From Pseudomonadota bacterium (GTDB lineage: Bacteria; Pseudomonadota; Gammaproteobacteria; Xanthomonadales; Rhodanobacteraceae): a DNA stretch of 9,356 bases. Under the pieces are notes generated by a model, which saw only the letters and a program-made list of their open reading frames with translations, had not been told where the DNA came from and ran no database searches. The stretch spans positions 1-9,356 of the forward strand of contig JANXVS010000145.1 in NCBI GenBank assembly GCA_025351555.1, in the 5' to 3' direction. This document shows, in pieces, positions 1 to 5,492 of this stretch; within the stretch, counting starts at the first letter, position 1; each line of letters opens with the position of its first letter. Made by a program: the position numbers and the translations under genes.

Positions 1-98
1 GCGCTCGTTTCAAGAGGCTTACTGTATTTGCGATTCGGGGAGTCGACAAAATGCATGACTGTCGTCGTGCGTGTGTTCCCTTTTTCGCACTGAATCGA

Positions 99-138
99 CC
101 GCCACGCGGCGGTTAATAACCCGCGGGACGCATCCCGC
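99..138 (+). promoter_or_regulatory. Two tandem small hairpins in the hvfA leader
   Basis: Two perfect inverted repeats sit just upstream of the precursor gene: CCGCC-acgc-GGCGG at 99-112 and GCGGGA-cgca-TCCCGC at 123-138. Both have 4-nt loops, and they are separated by an AT-rich spacer (ttaataac). They end about 6 nt before the ribosome-binding site, so they could affect mRNA stability or translation of the precursor. No convincing sigma-70 promoter was found in 1-158. The rest of that stretch holds only short open reading frames running in from the left edge (the longest stops at 91-93) with no recognisable protein. Confidence 0.35.
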
Positions 139-158
139 TATCAACCGGAGTACATGCA

Positions 159-569
159 ATGTCGAATAAAATCATCAAACCGTTGACCTTGGCCGTCGGT
201 GCCGCGTTTATCGGCTCGATCGCGCTGACCCAGATGGTGCATGCCAATAGCGCTTTCACGGTCAAGCCTCTGGTTTCCGGCTATATGCTTGCCGGCGCCG
301 AGGGCAAGTGCGGCGAAGGCAAGTGCGGCGCCACCAAGGGCAAGAAGTGCATGGAAATGCCCGCCAAGGCCGATCAGGACAAGTGCATGGCCGATGCCCA
401 TCCGAAGGGCAAGGAAGGCTCGTGCTCGGCTGACAAGAAGGGCAAAGAAGGTTCCTGCAGCGCGGACAAGAAAGGCAAGGAAGGTTCCTGTAGCGCCGAC
501 AAGAAAGGCAAGGAAGGTTCCTGCTCGGCTGAGAAGAAGGGCAAAGAAGGTTCGTGCAGCAGTCACTAA
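159..569 (+). CDS. hvfA: HvfA/bufferin-like copper-RiPP precursor with five 11-residue Cys repeats
   Basis: This is a 136-residue secreted precursor peptide. Residues 1-29 form a Sec signal peptide: basic start (SNKIIK), hydrophobic core, then VHA before Asn30. The mature part has nine cysteines (51, 56, 64, 76, 89, 100, 111, 122, 133). Cys51 and Cys56 lie in tandem EGKCG motifs, the signature of HvfA/bufferin precursors. Cys64 is in KGKKC and Cys76 in DKCM. Residues 83-136 are five 11-residue units of [11 protein letters not shown] type. In this family an MNIO enzyme with its partner protein oxidises Cys to copper-binding heterocycles, and the products act in copper handling in the periplasm. 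The ATG at 159 follows CCGGAG with an 8-nt spacing. The stop lies 1 nt before hvfB, which supports joint expression. Which cysteines are modified cannot be seen. An unmodified Cys-rich metal-binding protein is the alternative. Confidence 0.88.
   Translation: MSNKIIKPLTLAVGAAFIGSIALTQMVHANSAFTVKPLVSGYMLAGAEGKCGEGKCGATKGKKCMEMPAKADQDKCMADAHPKGKEGSCSADKKGKEGSCSADKKGKEGSCSADKKGKEGSCSAEKKGKEGSCSSH
405..566 (+). repeat. Five tandem 33-bp coding repeats in the precursor gene
   Basis: The five units are at 405-437, 438-470, 471-503, 504-536 and 537-566 (the last one codon shorter, with a changed end, SSH). Each encodes [11 protein letters not shown] or a close variant. The codons vary between copies (aag/aaa, tgc/tgt, tcg/tcc, tcg/agc for Ser, gct/gcg/gcc for Ala). 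Among the full-length units only one amino-acid change is seen (Asp to Glu in unit 4). The period is a multiple of three throughout, and there are no spacers, so this is a protein repeat and not a CRISPR array. Confidence 0.95.
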
Positions 570-570
570 G

Positions 571-1464
571 ATGAGCAAGCGTCCTGGCCAACCCGCGACG
601 GGCGCCGGACTAGGCCTGCGGCGGGCCCTTTTGGGTCCGCTGCGGGATTCTCCGGATGCAGCGATCGATTTCTTCGAGGTCGCCCCGGAGAACTGGATCA
701 ACGTCGGCGGCAAACTCGGCAAGACCTTTCGCGCGTACACCGAGCGTTTTCCGTTCGTGTGCCATGGGCTTTCGCTGTCGCTTGGCGGCCCCGCGGCGCT
801 GGATGAAACTCTACTGCACAAGATTCGCCGTCTGCTGGATGAGCATGGAATCAGTCAATACAGCGAGCACCTTTCGTACTGCTCGGACGATGGCCATTTG
901 TACGACTTGATGCCGATCCCCTTCACCGAAGAAGCGGTCGATTGGGTAGCCGCGCGCATCCGTCGTGCCCAGGATATCCTCGGCCGCCGTATCGCGGTGG
1001 AAAATGTTTCCTCCTACGCCACTCCCGGTCAGGAGATGAGCGAGGCCGATTTCACCAAAACCGTGCTGCAGGCTGCCGATTGCGACCTGTTGCTCGACGT
1101 CAACAATGTCTACGTCAACGCCGTCAACCATCGTTACGATGCTGAACAATTCATCAGGGCGATGCCGCAAGGGCGCGTCGCCTATATTCACATCGCCGGG
1201 CACTACAACGAAGCACCCGATCTGATCGTCGACAGTCACGCCGCCGCGGTGATCGATCCGGTGTGGAAACTGCTGGACACGGCCTACGCCGAATTCGGCG
1301 TACTGCCGACCTTGCTCGAGCGCGACTTCAAATTCCCGCCGCTCGCGGAATTGATCAACGAACTGGACCACGTGCGTGCGATTCAGAGCAGGCACGATCT
1401 GATTGGTCACGATCAGCGTGCACATGACACGCTTGCGGACGCACGCCATGTTCGCACTGCCTGA
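571..1464 (+). CDS. hvfB: HvfB-family MNIO (DUF692) RiPP maturase
   Basis: This 297-residue enzyme belongs to the multinuclear non-haem iron oxidase family (MNIO, DUF692, TIM-barrel fold). It is expected to oxidise cysteines of the HvfA peptide together with HvfC. Family motifs in order: GAGLGLR (11-17), EVAPENW (36-42), CHGLSLSLG (64-72), SEHLSY (98-103), PIP (115-117), VENVSSY (143-149), [11 protein letters not shown] (173-183), YIHIAGH (205-211), DSHA (221-224) and LLERDF (248-253). By analogy with MbnB the iron ligands should include His65, His100, Glu144, Asp176, His207, Asp221/His223 and Glu250; all are present, so the enzyme looks active. I chose the ATG at 571, 1 nt after the hvfA stop. 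The frame stays open further upstream only because it crosses the hvfA repeats. The C-terminal tail after about residue 272 is poorly conserved in appearance and overlaps hvfC. Confidence 0.93.
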   Translation: MSKRPGQPATGAGLGLRRALLGPLRDSPDAAIDFFEVAPENWINVGGKLGKTFRAYTERFPFVCHGLSLSLGGPAALDETLLHKIRRLLDEHGISQYSEHLSYCSDDGHLYDLMPIPFTEEAVDWVAARIRRAQDILGRRIAVENVSSYATPGQEMSEADFTKTVLQAADCDLLLDVNNVYVNAVNHRYDAEQFIRAMPQGRVAYIHIAGHYNEAPDLIVDSHAAAVIDPVWKLLDTAYAEFGVLPTLLERDFKFPPLAELINELDHVRAIQSRHDLIGHDQRAHDTLADARHVRTA

Positions 1465-2224
1465 GCCGGGTCGCAGCCATCGTCTGCAATACCAGTTCAC
1501 CGCGCATCTGCGCGATCCGGACCATTGTCCGGCGCCGGCAGGCATCGAAGACCGGCGCATGGGCATTTACCGCGATCTGGTTTTCTGCAATGTGGAAATG
1601 TTCCTTTCCGCCAATTTCCCGGTCATCCGCACGCTTTACGATGAAGCGGCCTGGAACGCGTTGACGCGCGATTTCCTGCGCGAGCATCAATGCCATACGC
1701 CACTGTTCCCGGAATTCGGCCGCGAATTCTTGCGCTACGTCGAAGCGCGTCAACAGCGCGGCACGGACGATCCGCCTTTCCTGCTGGAACTGGCTCACTA
1801 CGAATGGGCGGAGTTGGCGCTCTCGCTCGACGAGAACGACATCACCGAAATCCAGCACAATCCCGCAGGCGACCTGCTGACCGGTGTGCCGGTTGTTTCG
1901 CCGCTGGCCTGCGTCCTGGGTTATCGCTATCCCGTGCAACTTATCGGTCCTGATTTTCGCCCTGACGAGGCACCAGCGCAGCCAACTCTTCTATTGCTCG
2001 TGCGCGGTCGCGACGACGAGGTACGCTTTCACGAAATCGACGCGCTCAGCGCCATGCTGATCGAGCATCTGCAGGAAAATACACGCCTGAGCGGGCTTGA
2101 ATGCCTCGACGCCTTGCTGGCCGAACGTGGCGATGCCGACTCCGCTGCGTTGCGCGAGGCCGGCAAGGCCGTACTGATTCAGCTCAAGGCGTATGAGGCA
2201 ATTCTCGGCACCATTAGCGCTTGA
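1448..2224 (+). CDS. hvfC: HvfC-family (DUF2063) RiPP maturation partner
   Basis: This is a 258-residue protein of the DUF2063/HvfC family, the usual partner of DUF692 enzymes. In related systems it recognises the precursor and presents it to the MNIO catalytic subunit. The N-terminal DUF2063 domain shows the family pattern: [12 protein letters not shown] (13-24), RRMGIYRDL (36-44), FPV (57-59), then a tryptophan-containing helix and a C-terminal part rich in hydrophobic beta-type segments ([24 protein letters not shown]). The start is uncertain. ATG 1448 has GGA at 1437-1439 and overlaps hvfB by 17 nt. ATG 1424 would add eight residues and has no clear ribosome-binding site, and TTG 1403 is less likely. 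The conserved domain begins after all three. The overlap implies translational coupling with hvfB. It has no enzymatic motif of its own. Confidence 0.88.
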   Translation: MFALPEPGRSHRLQYQFTAHLRDPDHCPAPAGIEDRRMGIYRDLVFCNVEMFLSANFPVIRTLYDEAAWNALTRDFLREHQCHTPLFPEFGREFLRYVEARQQRGTDDPPFLLELAHYEWAELALSLDENDITEIQHNPAGDLLTGVPVVSPLACVLGYRYPVQLIGPDFRPDEAPAQPTLLLLVRGRDDEVRFHEIDALSAMLIEHLQENTRLSGLECLDALLAERGDADSAALREAGKAVLIQLKAYEAILGTISA

Positions 2225-2232
2225 AAGTTGCG

Positions 2233-2264
2233 TGTAAGGAAATCGGGCGAGGTCCGTCTATAGT
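2233..2264 (+). promoter_or_regulatory. Candidate ECF-sigma-type promoter before the DoxX-like gene
   Basis: The gap after hvfC contains TGTAAGG (2233-2239), then CGTCTA at 2255-2260. The spacing (16 nt between TGTAAG and CGTCTA) is in the range of extracytoplasmic-function sigma promoters, whose -10 elements are often CGTC-like. A TATAGT sequence (2259-2264, 5 of 6 to the sigma-70 -10) overlaps it, but there is no good -35 at 17 nt. Copper-RiPP operons are often controlled by ECF sigma factors in other bacteria. The match here is by eye only, and no similar pair was found before hvfA. Confidence 0.3.
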
Positions 2265-2276
2265 GGGCCACCAGTA

Positions 2277-2303
2277 GCCGGAAACTGCTCCTGCGTTTCC
2301 GGC
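2277..2303 (+). other. 9-bp hairpin in the hvfC-hvfX gap
   Basis: GCCGGAAAC (2277-2285) and GTTTCCGGC (2295-2303) are perfect complements around a 9-nt loop. No T-run follows, so it is not a standard intrinsic terminator. A second tight inverted repeat, GGCCAT-cc-ATGGCC (2309-2322), comes just before the A-rich ribosome-binding region. These could form a structured leader of the next gene or an mRNA processing or stability element that lowers its expression relative to hvfABC. Confidence 0.5.
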
Positions 2304-2341
2304 ATACCGGCCATCCATGGCCATAAAAAAAGGATCACGCC

Positions 2342-2998
2342 ATGTCGCTTAGCCCCATATCCCTCTGGGAATCCCTGACATCCCGCCTGCGCGGTATCGG
2401 TCAATTGCTGCCACCGCTGATTCTGCGTCTGATCATGGGCTGGGAATTCTGGGAATCCGGTCTGGAAAAGTATACCGGCGACAATTGGTTCAAGGATATC
2501 CAGGACAAGTTTCCCTTCCCCTTCAGCAAGATTCCGGCTGACATCAGTTGGGCGATGGCGACTTATTTCGAACTCGGCGGCGCGATCCTGCTGATATTCG
2601 GCCTTTTCACGCGCTTCGCCGCATACAGTCTGCTGGTGCTGACCTTCGTTGCCACCGCGGCCGTGCATTGGCCGGACATGATCACAATGTGGAGCGATCT
2701 GGCCAAGGGTTACGCCATCACCGACAACGGCCACGGAAATTTCAAACTGCCACTGCTGTTCGTCATTATGCTGCTGCCGATCATCTTCCAGGGCCCGGGC
2801 AAGATCAGCTTCGACTATCTGCTTTCGCGTGCGCTCAAAACAGATCCGATGCCCGAGCCGCTAGCCGATGCCTATGCATGGTCGATCGCTCTGCTCGCAC
2901 TCGGCATTCCGTTCGCGATGCTGATGCCGATGTTTGGCTTGGTGCTGCTGATCGGTGCATTGGCGCTGTTCTTGTTCGGGCGTTACGCAAGGGCGTGA
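2342..2998 (+). CDS. hvfX: DoxX-family membrane protein, HvfX-like
   Basis: This is a 218-residue integral membrane protein of the DoxX type, as commonly found next to HvfABC copper-RiPP genes. Hydrophobic segments lie near residues 22-36, 70-90, 93-110, 136-150 and, more weakly separated, 178-195 and 197-213. Family-like features are LRLIMGWEFWESGLEK (28-43), the helix with YFELGGAILLIFGLFTR (75-91), the AVHW motif (107-110) and the KLPLLF segment (135-140). The polar loop 43-66 (Trp/Phe/Pro-rich) would face outside or form an amphipathic section. The exact role is not established; DoxX proteins are often linked to redox balance at the membrane. AAAGGA at 2329-2334 gives a good ribosome-binding site for ATG 2342. 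A 117-nt gap from hvfC with its own promoter-like and hairpin sequences suggests it can be expressed separately. A short hairpin follows the stop. Confidence 0.85.
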   Translation: MSLSPISLWESLTSRLRGIGQLLPPLILRLIMGWEFWESGLEKYTGDNWFKDIQDKFPFPFSKIPADISWAMATYFELGGAILLIFGLFTRFAAYSLLVLTFVATAAVHWPDMITMWSDLAKGYAITDNGHGNFKLPLLFVIMLLPIIFQGPGKISFDYLLSRALKTDPMPEPLADAYAWSIALLALGIPFAMLMPMFGLVLLIGALALFLFGRYARA

Positions 2999-3007
2999 AG
3001 CCAAACC

Positions 3008-3037
3008 CGTTCGTGCTGAGGTATCGAAGCACGAACG
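3008..3037 (+). terminator. Hairpin after the copper-RiPP locus
   Basis: CGTTCGTGCT (3008-3017) and AGCACGAACG (3028-3037) form a perfect 10-bp stem with a 10-nt loop, starting 10 nt after the DoxX-like stop codon. There is no T-run behind it, so termination would be inefficient or Rho-assisted; it may instead protect the 3' end of the upstream mRNA. Confidence 0.5.
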
Positions 3038-3050
3038 CGGCAGCGGCGCA

Positions 3051-3079
3051 TTGTGATCGCCGCAGGCGCCGCGTATCCT
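3051..3079 (+). promoter_or_regulatory. Candidate sigma-70 promoter of rnt
   Basis: TTGTGA (3051-3056) and TATCCT (3074-3079) are separated by exactly 17 nt, each matching the consensus at 4 of 6 positions. Transcription would begin about 3086, which is the A of the rnt start codon. No Shine-Dalgarno sequence is seen before that ATG. Confidence 0.3.
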
Positions 3080-3085
3080 GCGGGT

Positions 3086-3730
3086 ATGTCCACGATCAGC
3101 CACAAATACGCCGAACGCTTCCGCGGTTTTCTTCCCGTCGTGGTCGATGTGGAAACCGGTGGCTTCAGCAGCGAGAACGATGCCTTGCTCGAAGTCGCTG
3201 CGGTTATCGTGCGCATGGACGAACACGGCATAGTGCATCCTGACCCGGCAGTATCCACGCATGTGGTGCCGTTTCCCGGCGCGAATATCGATCCGAAGTC
3301 GCTCGAAATAACCGGCATTGATATCACCCATCCGTTCCGCGGCGCGGTCGAGGAACGTGAGGCGCTAGATGTGATATTCAAGCCGATTCGCAAGGCACTG
3401 CGCGAATTCGAATGCCAGCGCGCAATCCTGGTCGGCCACAATGCCGCATTCGATCTGGGCTTTCTCAACGCCGCGATCCGCCGCACGGGATATAAGCGCA
3501 GCCCGTTTCACCTGTTCAGCTGCTTCGACACCGCAACCTTGGGCGGCCTCGCCTACGGCCAGACCGTATTAAGCCGCGCCGTGCAGGCTGCCGGTTTTGA
3601 ATGGAATGCGAGCGAAGCTCATTCGGCCGTCTATGACGCCGAACGCACGGCGCTGCTGTTCTGCGACATCGTCAATCGCTGGAAGTCGATGCAGGATTGC
3701 TGGCGTGAGCAGACTGGCGCGGCGGCGTAA
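3086..3730 (+). CDS. rnt: Ribonuclease T
   Basis: This is a 214-residue DEDDh-family 3'-5' exoribonuclease, matching the 215 residues of E. coli RNase T. It trims the 3' ends of tRNAs, 5S and 23S rRNA and acts as a homodimer. The catalytic residues are all visible: Asp21 and Glu23 in VVDVETGGF, Asp123 in GHNAAFD, His179 in AHSAVYD, and Asp184. Further family blocks are RFRGFLPVV (11-19), NPFH-like SPFHLF (139-144), [16 protein letters not shown] (147-162) and [11 protein letters not shown] near the end. I chose ATG 3086 because the E. coli protein aligns from there; an upstream GTG at 3053 would add 11 residues with no family support. It stands alone, 87 nt after the copper-RiPP genes, and seems functionally unrelated to them. 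Confidence 0.96.
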   Translation: MSTISHKYAERFRGFLPVVVDVETGGFSSENDALLEVAAVIVRMDEHGIVHPDPAVSTHVVPFPGANIDPKSLEITGIDITHPFRGAVEEREALDVIFKPIRKALREFECQRAILVGHNAAFDLGFLNAAIRRTGYKRSPFHLFSCFDTATLGGLAYGQTVLSRAVQAAGFEWNASEAHSAVYDAERTALLFCDIVNRWKSMQDCWREQTGAAA

Positions 3731-3747
3731 CTTTTGCGATCTTCCTT

Positions 3748-3767
3748 GATCGCTGAGATCAAAAAGC
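3748..3767 (+). repeat. 20-bp motif, copy 1 (rnt-FmdB gap)
   Basis: GATCGC-TG-AGATCAAAAAGC at 3748-3767 recurs as GATCGC-GA-AGATCAAAAAGC at 5468-5487 with two adjacent differences. The left half also pairs with GCGATC (3736-3741), forming a 6-bp hairpin with loop ttcctt just after the rnt stop, so this copy may help end the rnt transcript. Whether it belongs to a wider dispersed repeat cannot be judged from one window. Confidence 0.4.
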
Positions 3768-3793
3768 GACCATCCTTGCTCGCACTTTTCACT

Positions 3794-3799
3794 TACAAT
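3794..3799 (+). promoter_or_regulatory. -10 element of the FmdB-family gene
   Basis: TACAAT matches the sigma-70 -10 consensus at 5 of 6 positions. Transcription would start around 3806, only about 4 nt before the ATG at 3810. The bases before that ATG (cattcccatc) contain no purine-rich ribosome-binding site, in line with a leaderless or very short leader. No convincing -35 hexamer is present 17 nt upstream. Confidence 0.4.
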
Positions 3800-3809
3800 C
3801 ATTCCCATC

Positions 3810-4091
3810 ATGCCCATTTACGAATACGCCGCTATCGGAAAAGGTTGCCCTCATTGCGAGGCGCATTTCGACGTGTTGCAAAAGCTTGCTGACGCTGCGT
3901 TGACGCACTGTCCACAATGCGGTGCGGCTGTCACGCGCGTGATCTCGGTGGCATCCGTCGCCAGCGGCCAGGCGCACTTGCTAAAGGAAAGCCACGCTGC
4001 GAAACACGGCTTCACCCAGTACCGGCGCGCCGGCGGCGGCGTCTACGAAAAAACCATGGGCAAGGGGCCGAAGTTCATTTCCGACAAGTGA
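3810..4091 (+). CDS. FmdB-family zinc-ribbon protein
   Basis: This is a small 93-residue protein starting MPIYEYAAIGKGCPHC, the hallmark of the FmdB/CxxC_CXXC putative regulatory family. Two CxxC pairs (Cys13/Cys16 and Cys34/Cys37) form a single zinc ribbon; the spacing of 17 residues between pairs is typical. The usual tyrosine/glutamate-rich start (PIYEY) and the phrase FDVLQKLADAALTHCPQCG fit well. The C-terminal 55 residues are basic and Gly-rich (RRAGGGVYEKTMGKGPKF), a low-complexity tail common in these proteins. The family name comes from a proposed regulator of formamidase genes, but the function is not settled in most bacteria. It is on the same strand as cysK, 122 nt upstream, without evidence of co-transcription. 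Confidence 0.9.
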   Translation: MPIYEYAAIGKGCPHCEAHFDVLQKLADAALTHCPQCGAAVTRVISVASVASGQAHLLKESHAAKHGFTQYRRAGGGVYEKTMGKGPKFISDK

Positions 4092-4166
4092 TTACGCCTT
4101 ATGCCAAAGCTGCGGCGACGCATGGCACTGCGTTATTTGCCGGAGTCCGCGTGGAGCGCTAAGCTG

Positions 4167-4179
4167 GCCAAACTTTGGC
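4167..4179. promoter_or_regulatory. 13-bp interrupted palindrome upstream of cysK
   Basis: GCCAAA-c-TTTGGC is a perfect inverted repeat with one central base, ending 34 nt before the cysK ATG. Its size and place would suit a dimeric regulator, but no known operator is recognised. No good sigma-70 hexamer pair was found in 4092-4213, and nothing else stands out in that gap apart from an unsupported 27-codon open frame. Confidence 0.3.
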
Positions 4180-4213
4180 TCTAGCAGGATCCCACCACTG
4201 TCGGGAGGGTATC

Positions 4214-5164
4214 ATGATCTACAACAACATTCTCGAAACCATCGGCCGCACACCGATCGTTCGCATTAACCGTCTCGCGCCGAAAGGCGTGGACATATAC
4301 GTCAAGATCGAGGCCTTCAATCCGATGTCGTCGGTGAAGGATCGCCTGGCCATCGGCATCATTCTCGACGCCGAAGCCCGCGGCACGATCAAGCCCGGCC
4401 AGACCGTGGTCGAGGCGACTTCGGGCAATACCGGCATCGCGCTGGCGATGGTGTGCGCGGCGAAGGGCTATCCGTTCGTCGCCTTCATGGCGGAGACCTT
4501 TTCGATCGAGCGGCGCAAACTGATGCGCGCGCTTGGCGCCAAGGTGATCCTCTCGCCGGCTGCCGAGCGTGCCACCGGCATGATCAAGCGCGCTGAAGAC
4601 TATGCGAAGAAACACGGCGCATTCCTGGCGCGCCAGTTCGATAACGAAGCGAACCCTGCTTACCATCGCAGCACGACCGGTCCGGAGATCCTCCTGGATT
4701 TTGCCGGCAAGCGCCTGAACTGGTTCGTCACCGGCTGGGGCACCGGCGGCACCCTGACCGGCGCCGGCGAGATGATCAAACTCGCCCGACCCGAAGTAAA
4801 AATTGTCGCGACCGAACCCGCAGGTGCGGCAATGCTCGCCGGCCAGGAATGGCAGCCGCACAAGATCCAGGGCTGGACGCCGAACCTGATTCCCAGCGTG
4901 CTCAACCGCAAGATCGCCGATCAAATCCTGCCGGTCACCGACGTCCAGGCGCGCGACTGCGCGCTCGAATTGGCGCGCGCGGAAGGTATATTTTGTGGTA
5001 TCTCGTCCGGCGGCACGTTCGCCGCGGCCCTGGAAGTGGCCAAGCAGGCAAAATCCGGCGACGTGATCCTGGCGATGCTGCCGGATACTGGCGAGCGTTA
5101 CCTGTCCACGTTCTTGTTCGAGGGTATCAACGAAGGGACGGATGTGGAGCTGGCGGATCTGTGA
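4214..5164 (+). CDS. cysK: Cysteine synthase (O-acetylserine sulfhydrylase)
   Basis: This is a 316-residue PLP-dependent enzyme of fold type II that makes L-cysteine from O-acetyl-L-serine and sulfide. Visible motifs are IGRTPIVRINRL (10-21), the PLP lysine Lys42 in SSVKDR, the substrate loop TSGNTG (69-74), the Glu-Arg-Arg helix SIERRKLMRALGA (97-109), QFDNEANP (141-148), the phosphate-binding GTGGTLTG (176-183), HKIQG (216-220), GISSGG (262-267) and LPDTGERYLST (289-299). Length and motifs fit CysK better than CysM, although some genomes label such genes cysM. ATG 4214 follows the strong GGGAGGG site (4203-4209); a TTG at 4175 is in frame but unsupported. The C terminus has a short acidic tail (EGINEGTDVELADL). 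A 13-bp palindrome lies upstream. The gene converges with the small gene at 5187-5444. Confidence 0.93.
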   Translation: MIYNNILETIGRTPIVRINRLAPKGVDIYVKIEAFNPMSSVKDRLAIGIILDAEARGTIKPGQTVVEATSGNTGIALAMVCAAKGYPFVAFMAETFSIERRKLMRALGAKVILSPAAERATGMIKRAEDYAKKHGAFLARQFDNEANPAYHRSTTGPEILLDFAGKRLNWFVTGWGTGGTLTGAGEMIKLARPEVKIVATEPAGAAMLAGQEWQPHKIQGWTPNLIPSVLNRKIADQILPVTDVQARDCALELARAEGIFCGISSGGTFAAALEVAKQAKSGDVILAMLPDTGERYLSTFLFEGINEGTDVELADL

Positions 5165-5175
5165 ACCCGTCCGTG

Positions 5176-5201
5176 GGACGCCGCGCTCACGTGCGGCGTT
5201 T
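5176..5201. terminator. Convergent-junction hairpin after cysK
   Basis: ACGCCGC (5178-5184) pairs with GCGGCGT (5193-5199). The stem can extend inward by G-T and C-G pairs and outward by G-T wobbles (5176-5177 with 5200-5201). It sits 11 nt past the cysK stop, ends in a short TTT on the + strand, and overlaps the last codons of the opposite gene. It could slow transcription from both sides, though without a long T-run it is not a strong intrinsic terminator. Confidence 0.5.
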
Positions 5202-5444
5202 CGCCCGCATTCCCCGCACCATGCCATAGATGCTGACGGCGAGCCACGCCAGTTCCATCAGAAACGCCGACAGGTTGAATGCGAAGAACAACGACACCAA
5301 CACGGCGCCGGCGCCGAGCGCATTGAGCAGTTGATAGACAAAGCCATTGCCGTGCAGCTTTCCTGCCTGCAGCAGGAAGAAAGCAAACAGCAAGGCGATG
5401 ACGCCGAGCAAACCGGCGCAGTCGTACCAATGCAGATCGATCAT
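5187..5444 (-). CDS. Small membrane protein, CBU_0592-like
   Basis: This is an 85-residue hydrophobic protein. Two or three membrane helices can be placed: residues 8-27 (CAGLLGVIALLFAFFLLQAG), about 36-56 (VYQLLNALGAGAVLVSLFF) and 58-76 (LSAFLMELAWLAVSIYGM), followed by a positively charged tail RGMRAKRRT that should stay in the cytoplasm. The overall pattern, with Gly-Asn before the second helix and a conserved tryptophan in the third, resembles the CBU_0592-type small membrane proteins of Proteobacteria, whose function is unknown. AGGAGA lies 5 nt before the ATG at 5444, a strong ribosome-binding site. It is 48 nt downstream of rlmB on the same strand and is probably the last gene of the rnr-rlmB unit. 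No catalytic or binding residues are recognisable. Confidence 0.82.
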   Translation of the reverse strand: MIDLHWYDCAGLLGVIALLFAFFLLQAGKLHGNGFVYQLLNALGAGAVLVSLFFAFNLSAFLMELAWLAVSIYGMVRGMRAKRRT

Positions 5445-5467
5445 ATGTCTCTCCTGCTCTCGTCCGT

Positions 5468-5487
5468 GATCGCGAAGATCAAAAAGC
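5468..5487 (-). repeat. 20-bp motif, copy 2 (rlmB-small-gene gap)
   Basis: This is the second copy of the motif described at 3748-3767, differing at two adjacent bases. It begins 5 bases beyond the rlmB stop, within the 48-nt gap before the next gene. Read on the + strand both copies have the same orientation, but they lie after the stop codons of genes on opposite strands. Confidence 0.4.
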
Positions 5488-5492
5488 AGCCG

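Noticed and set aside
405..566. CRISPR-like regular repeat
   Set aside because: The units are contiguous, 33 bp, in frame and without spacers; they encode a peptide repeat.
241..570. Upstream extension of the hvfB frame to base 241
   Set aside because: The extra 110 residues are an out-of-frame reading of hvfA (Arg/Ala-rich), and the DUF692 family starts close to ATG 571.
141..821. 226-residue open frame on the - strand opposite hvfA
   Set aside because: Its repetitive Ala/Leu/Phe protein is the complement of the hvfA repeats; hvfA has a ribosome-binding site, signal peptide and family motifs, so the antisense frame is a by-product.
811..1566. 251-residue open frame on the - strand over hvfB
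   Set aside because: It is antisense to conserved DUF692 motifs and its translation has no recognisable domain.
2548..3243. 231-residue + strand frame overlapping the DoxX-like gene and rnt
   Set aside because: It is out of frame with both real genes, is Arg-rich, and lacks any conserved pattern.
4101..4184. 27-codon open frame MPKLRRRMALRY... between the FmdB-family gene and cysK
   Set aside because: There is no ribosome-binding site and no recognisable family, and such a short basic frame is expected by chance in GC-rich DNA.
4181..5227. 348-residue open frame on the - strand opposite cysK
   Set aside because: Long antisense frames are common in GC-rich genes; the + strand encodes a full CysK with all motifs.
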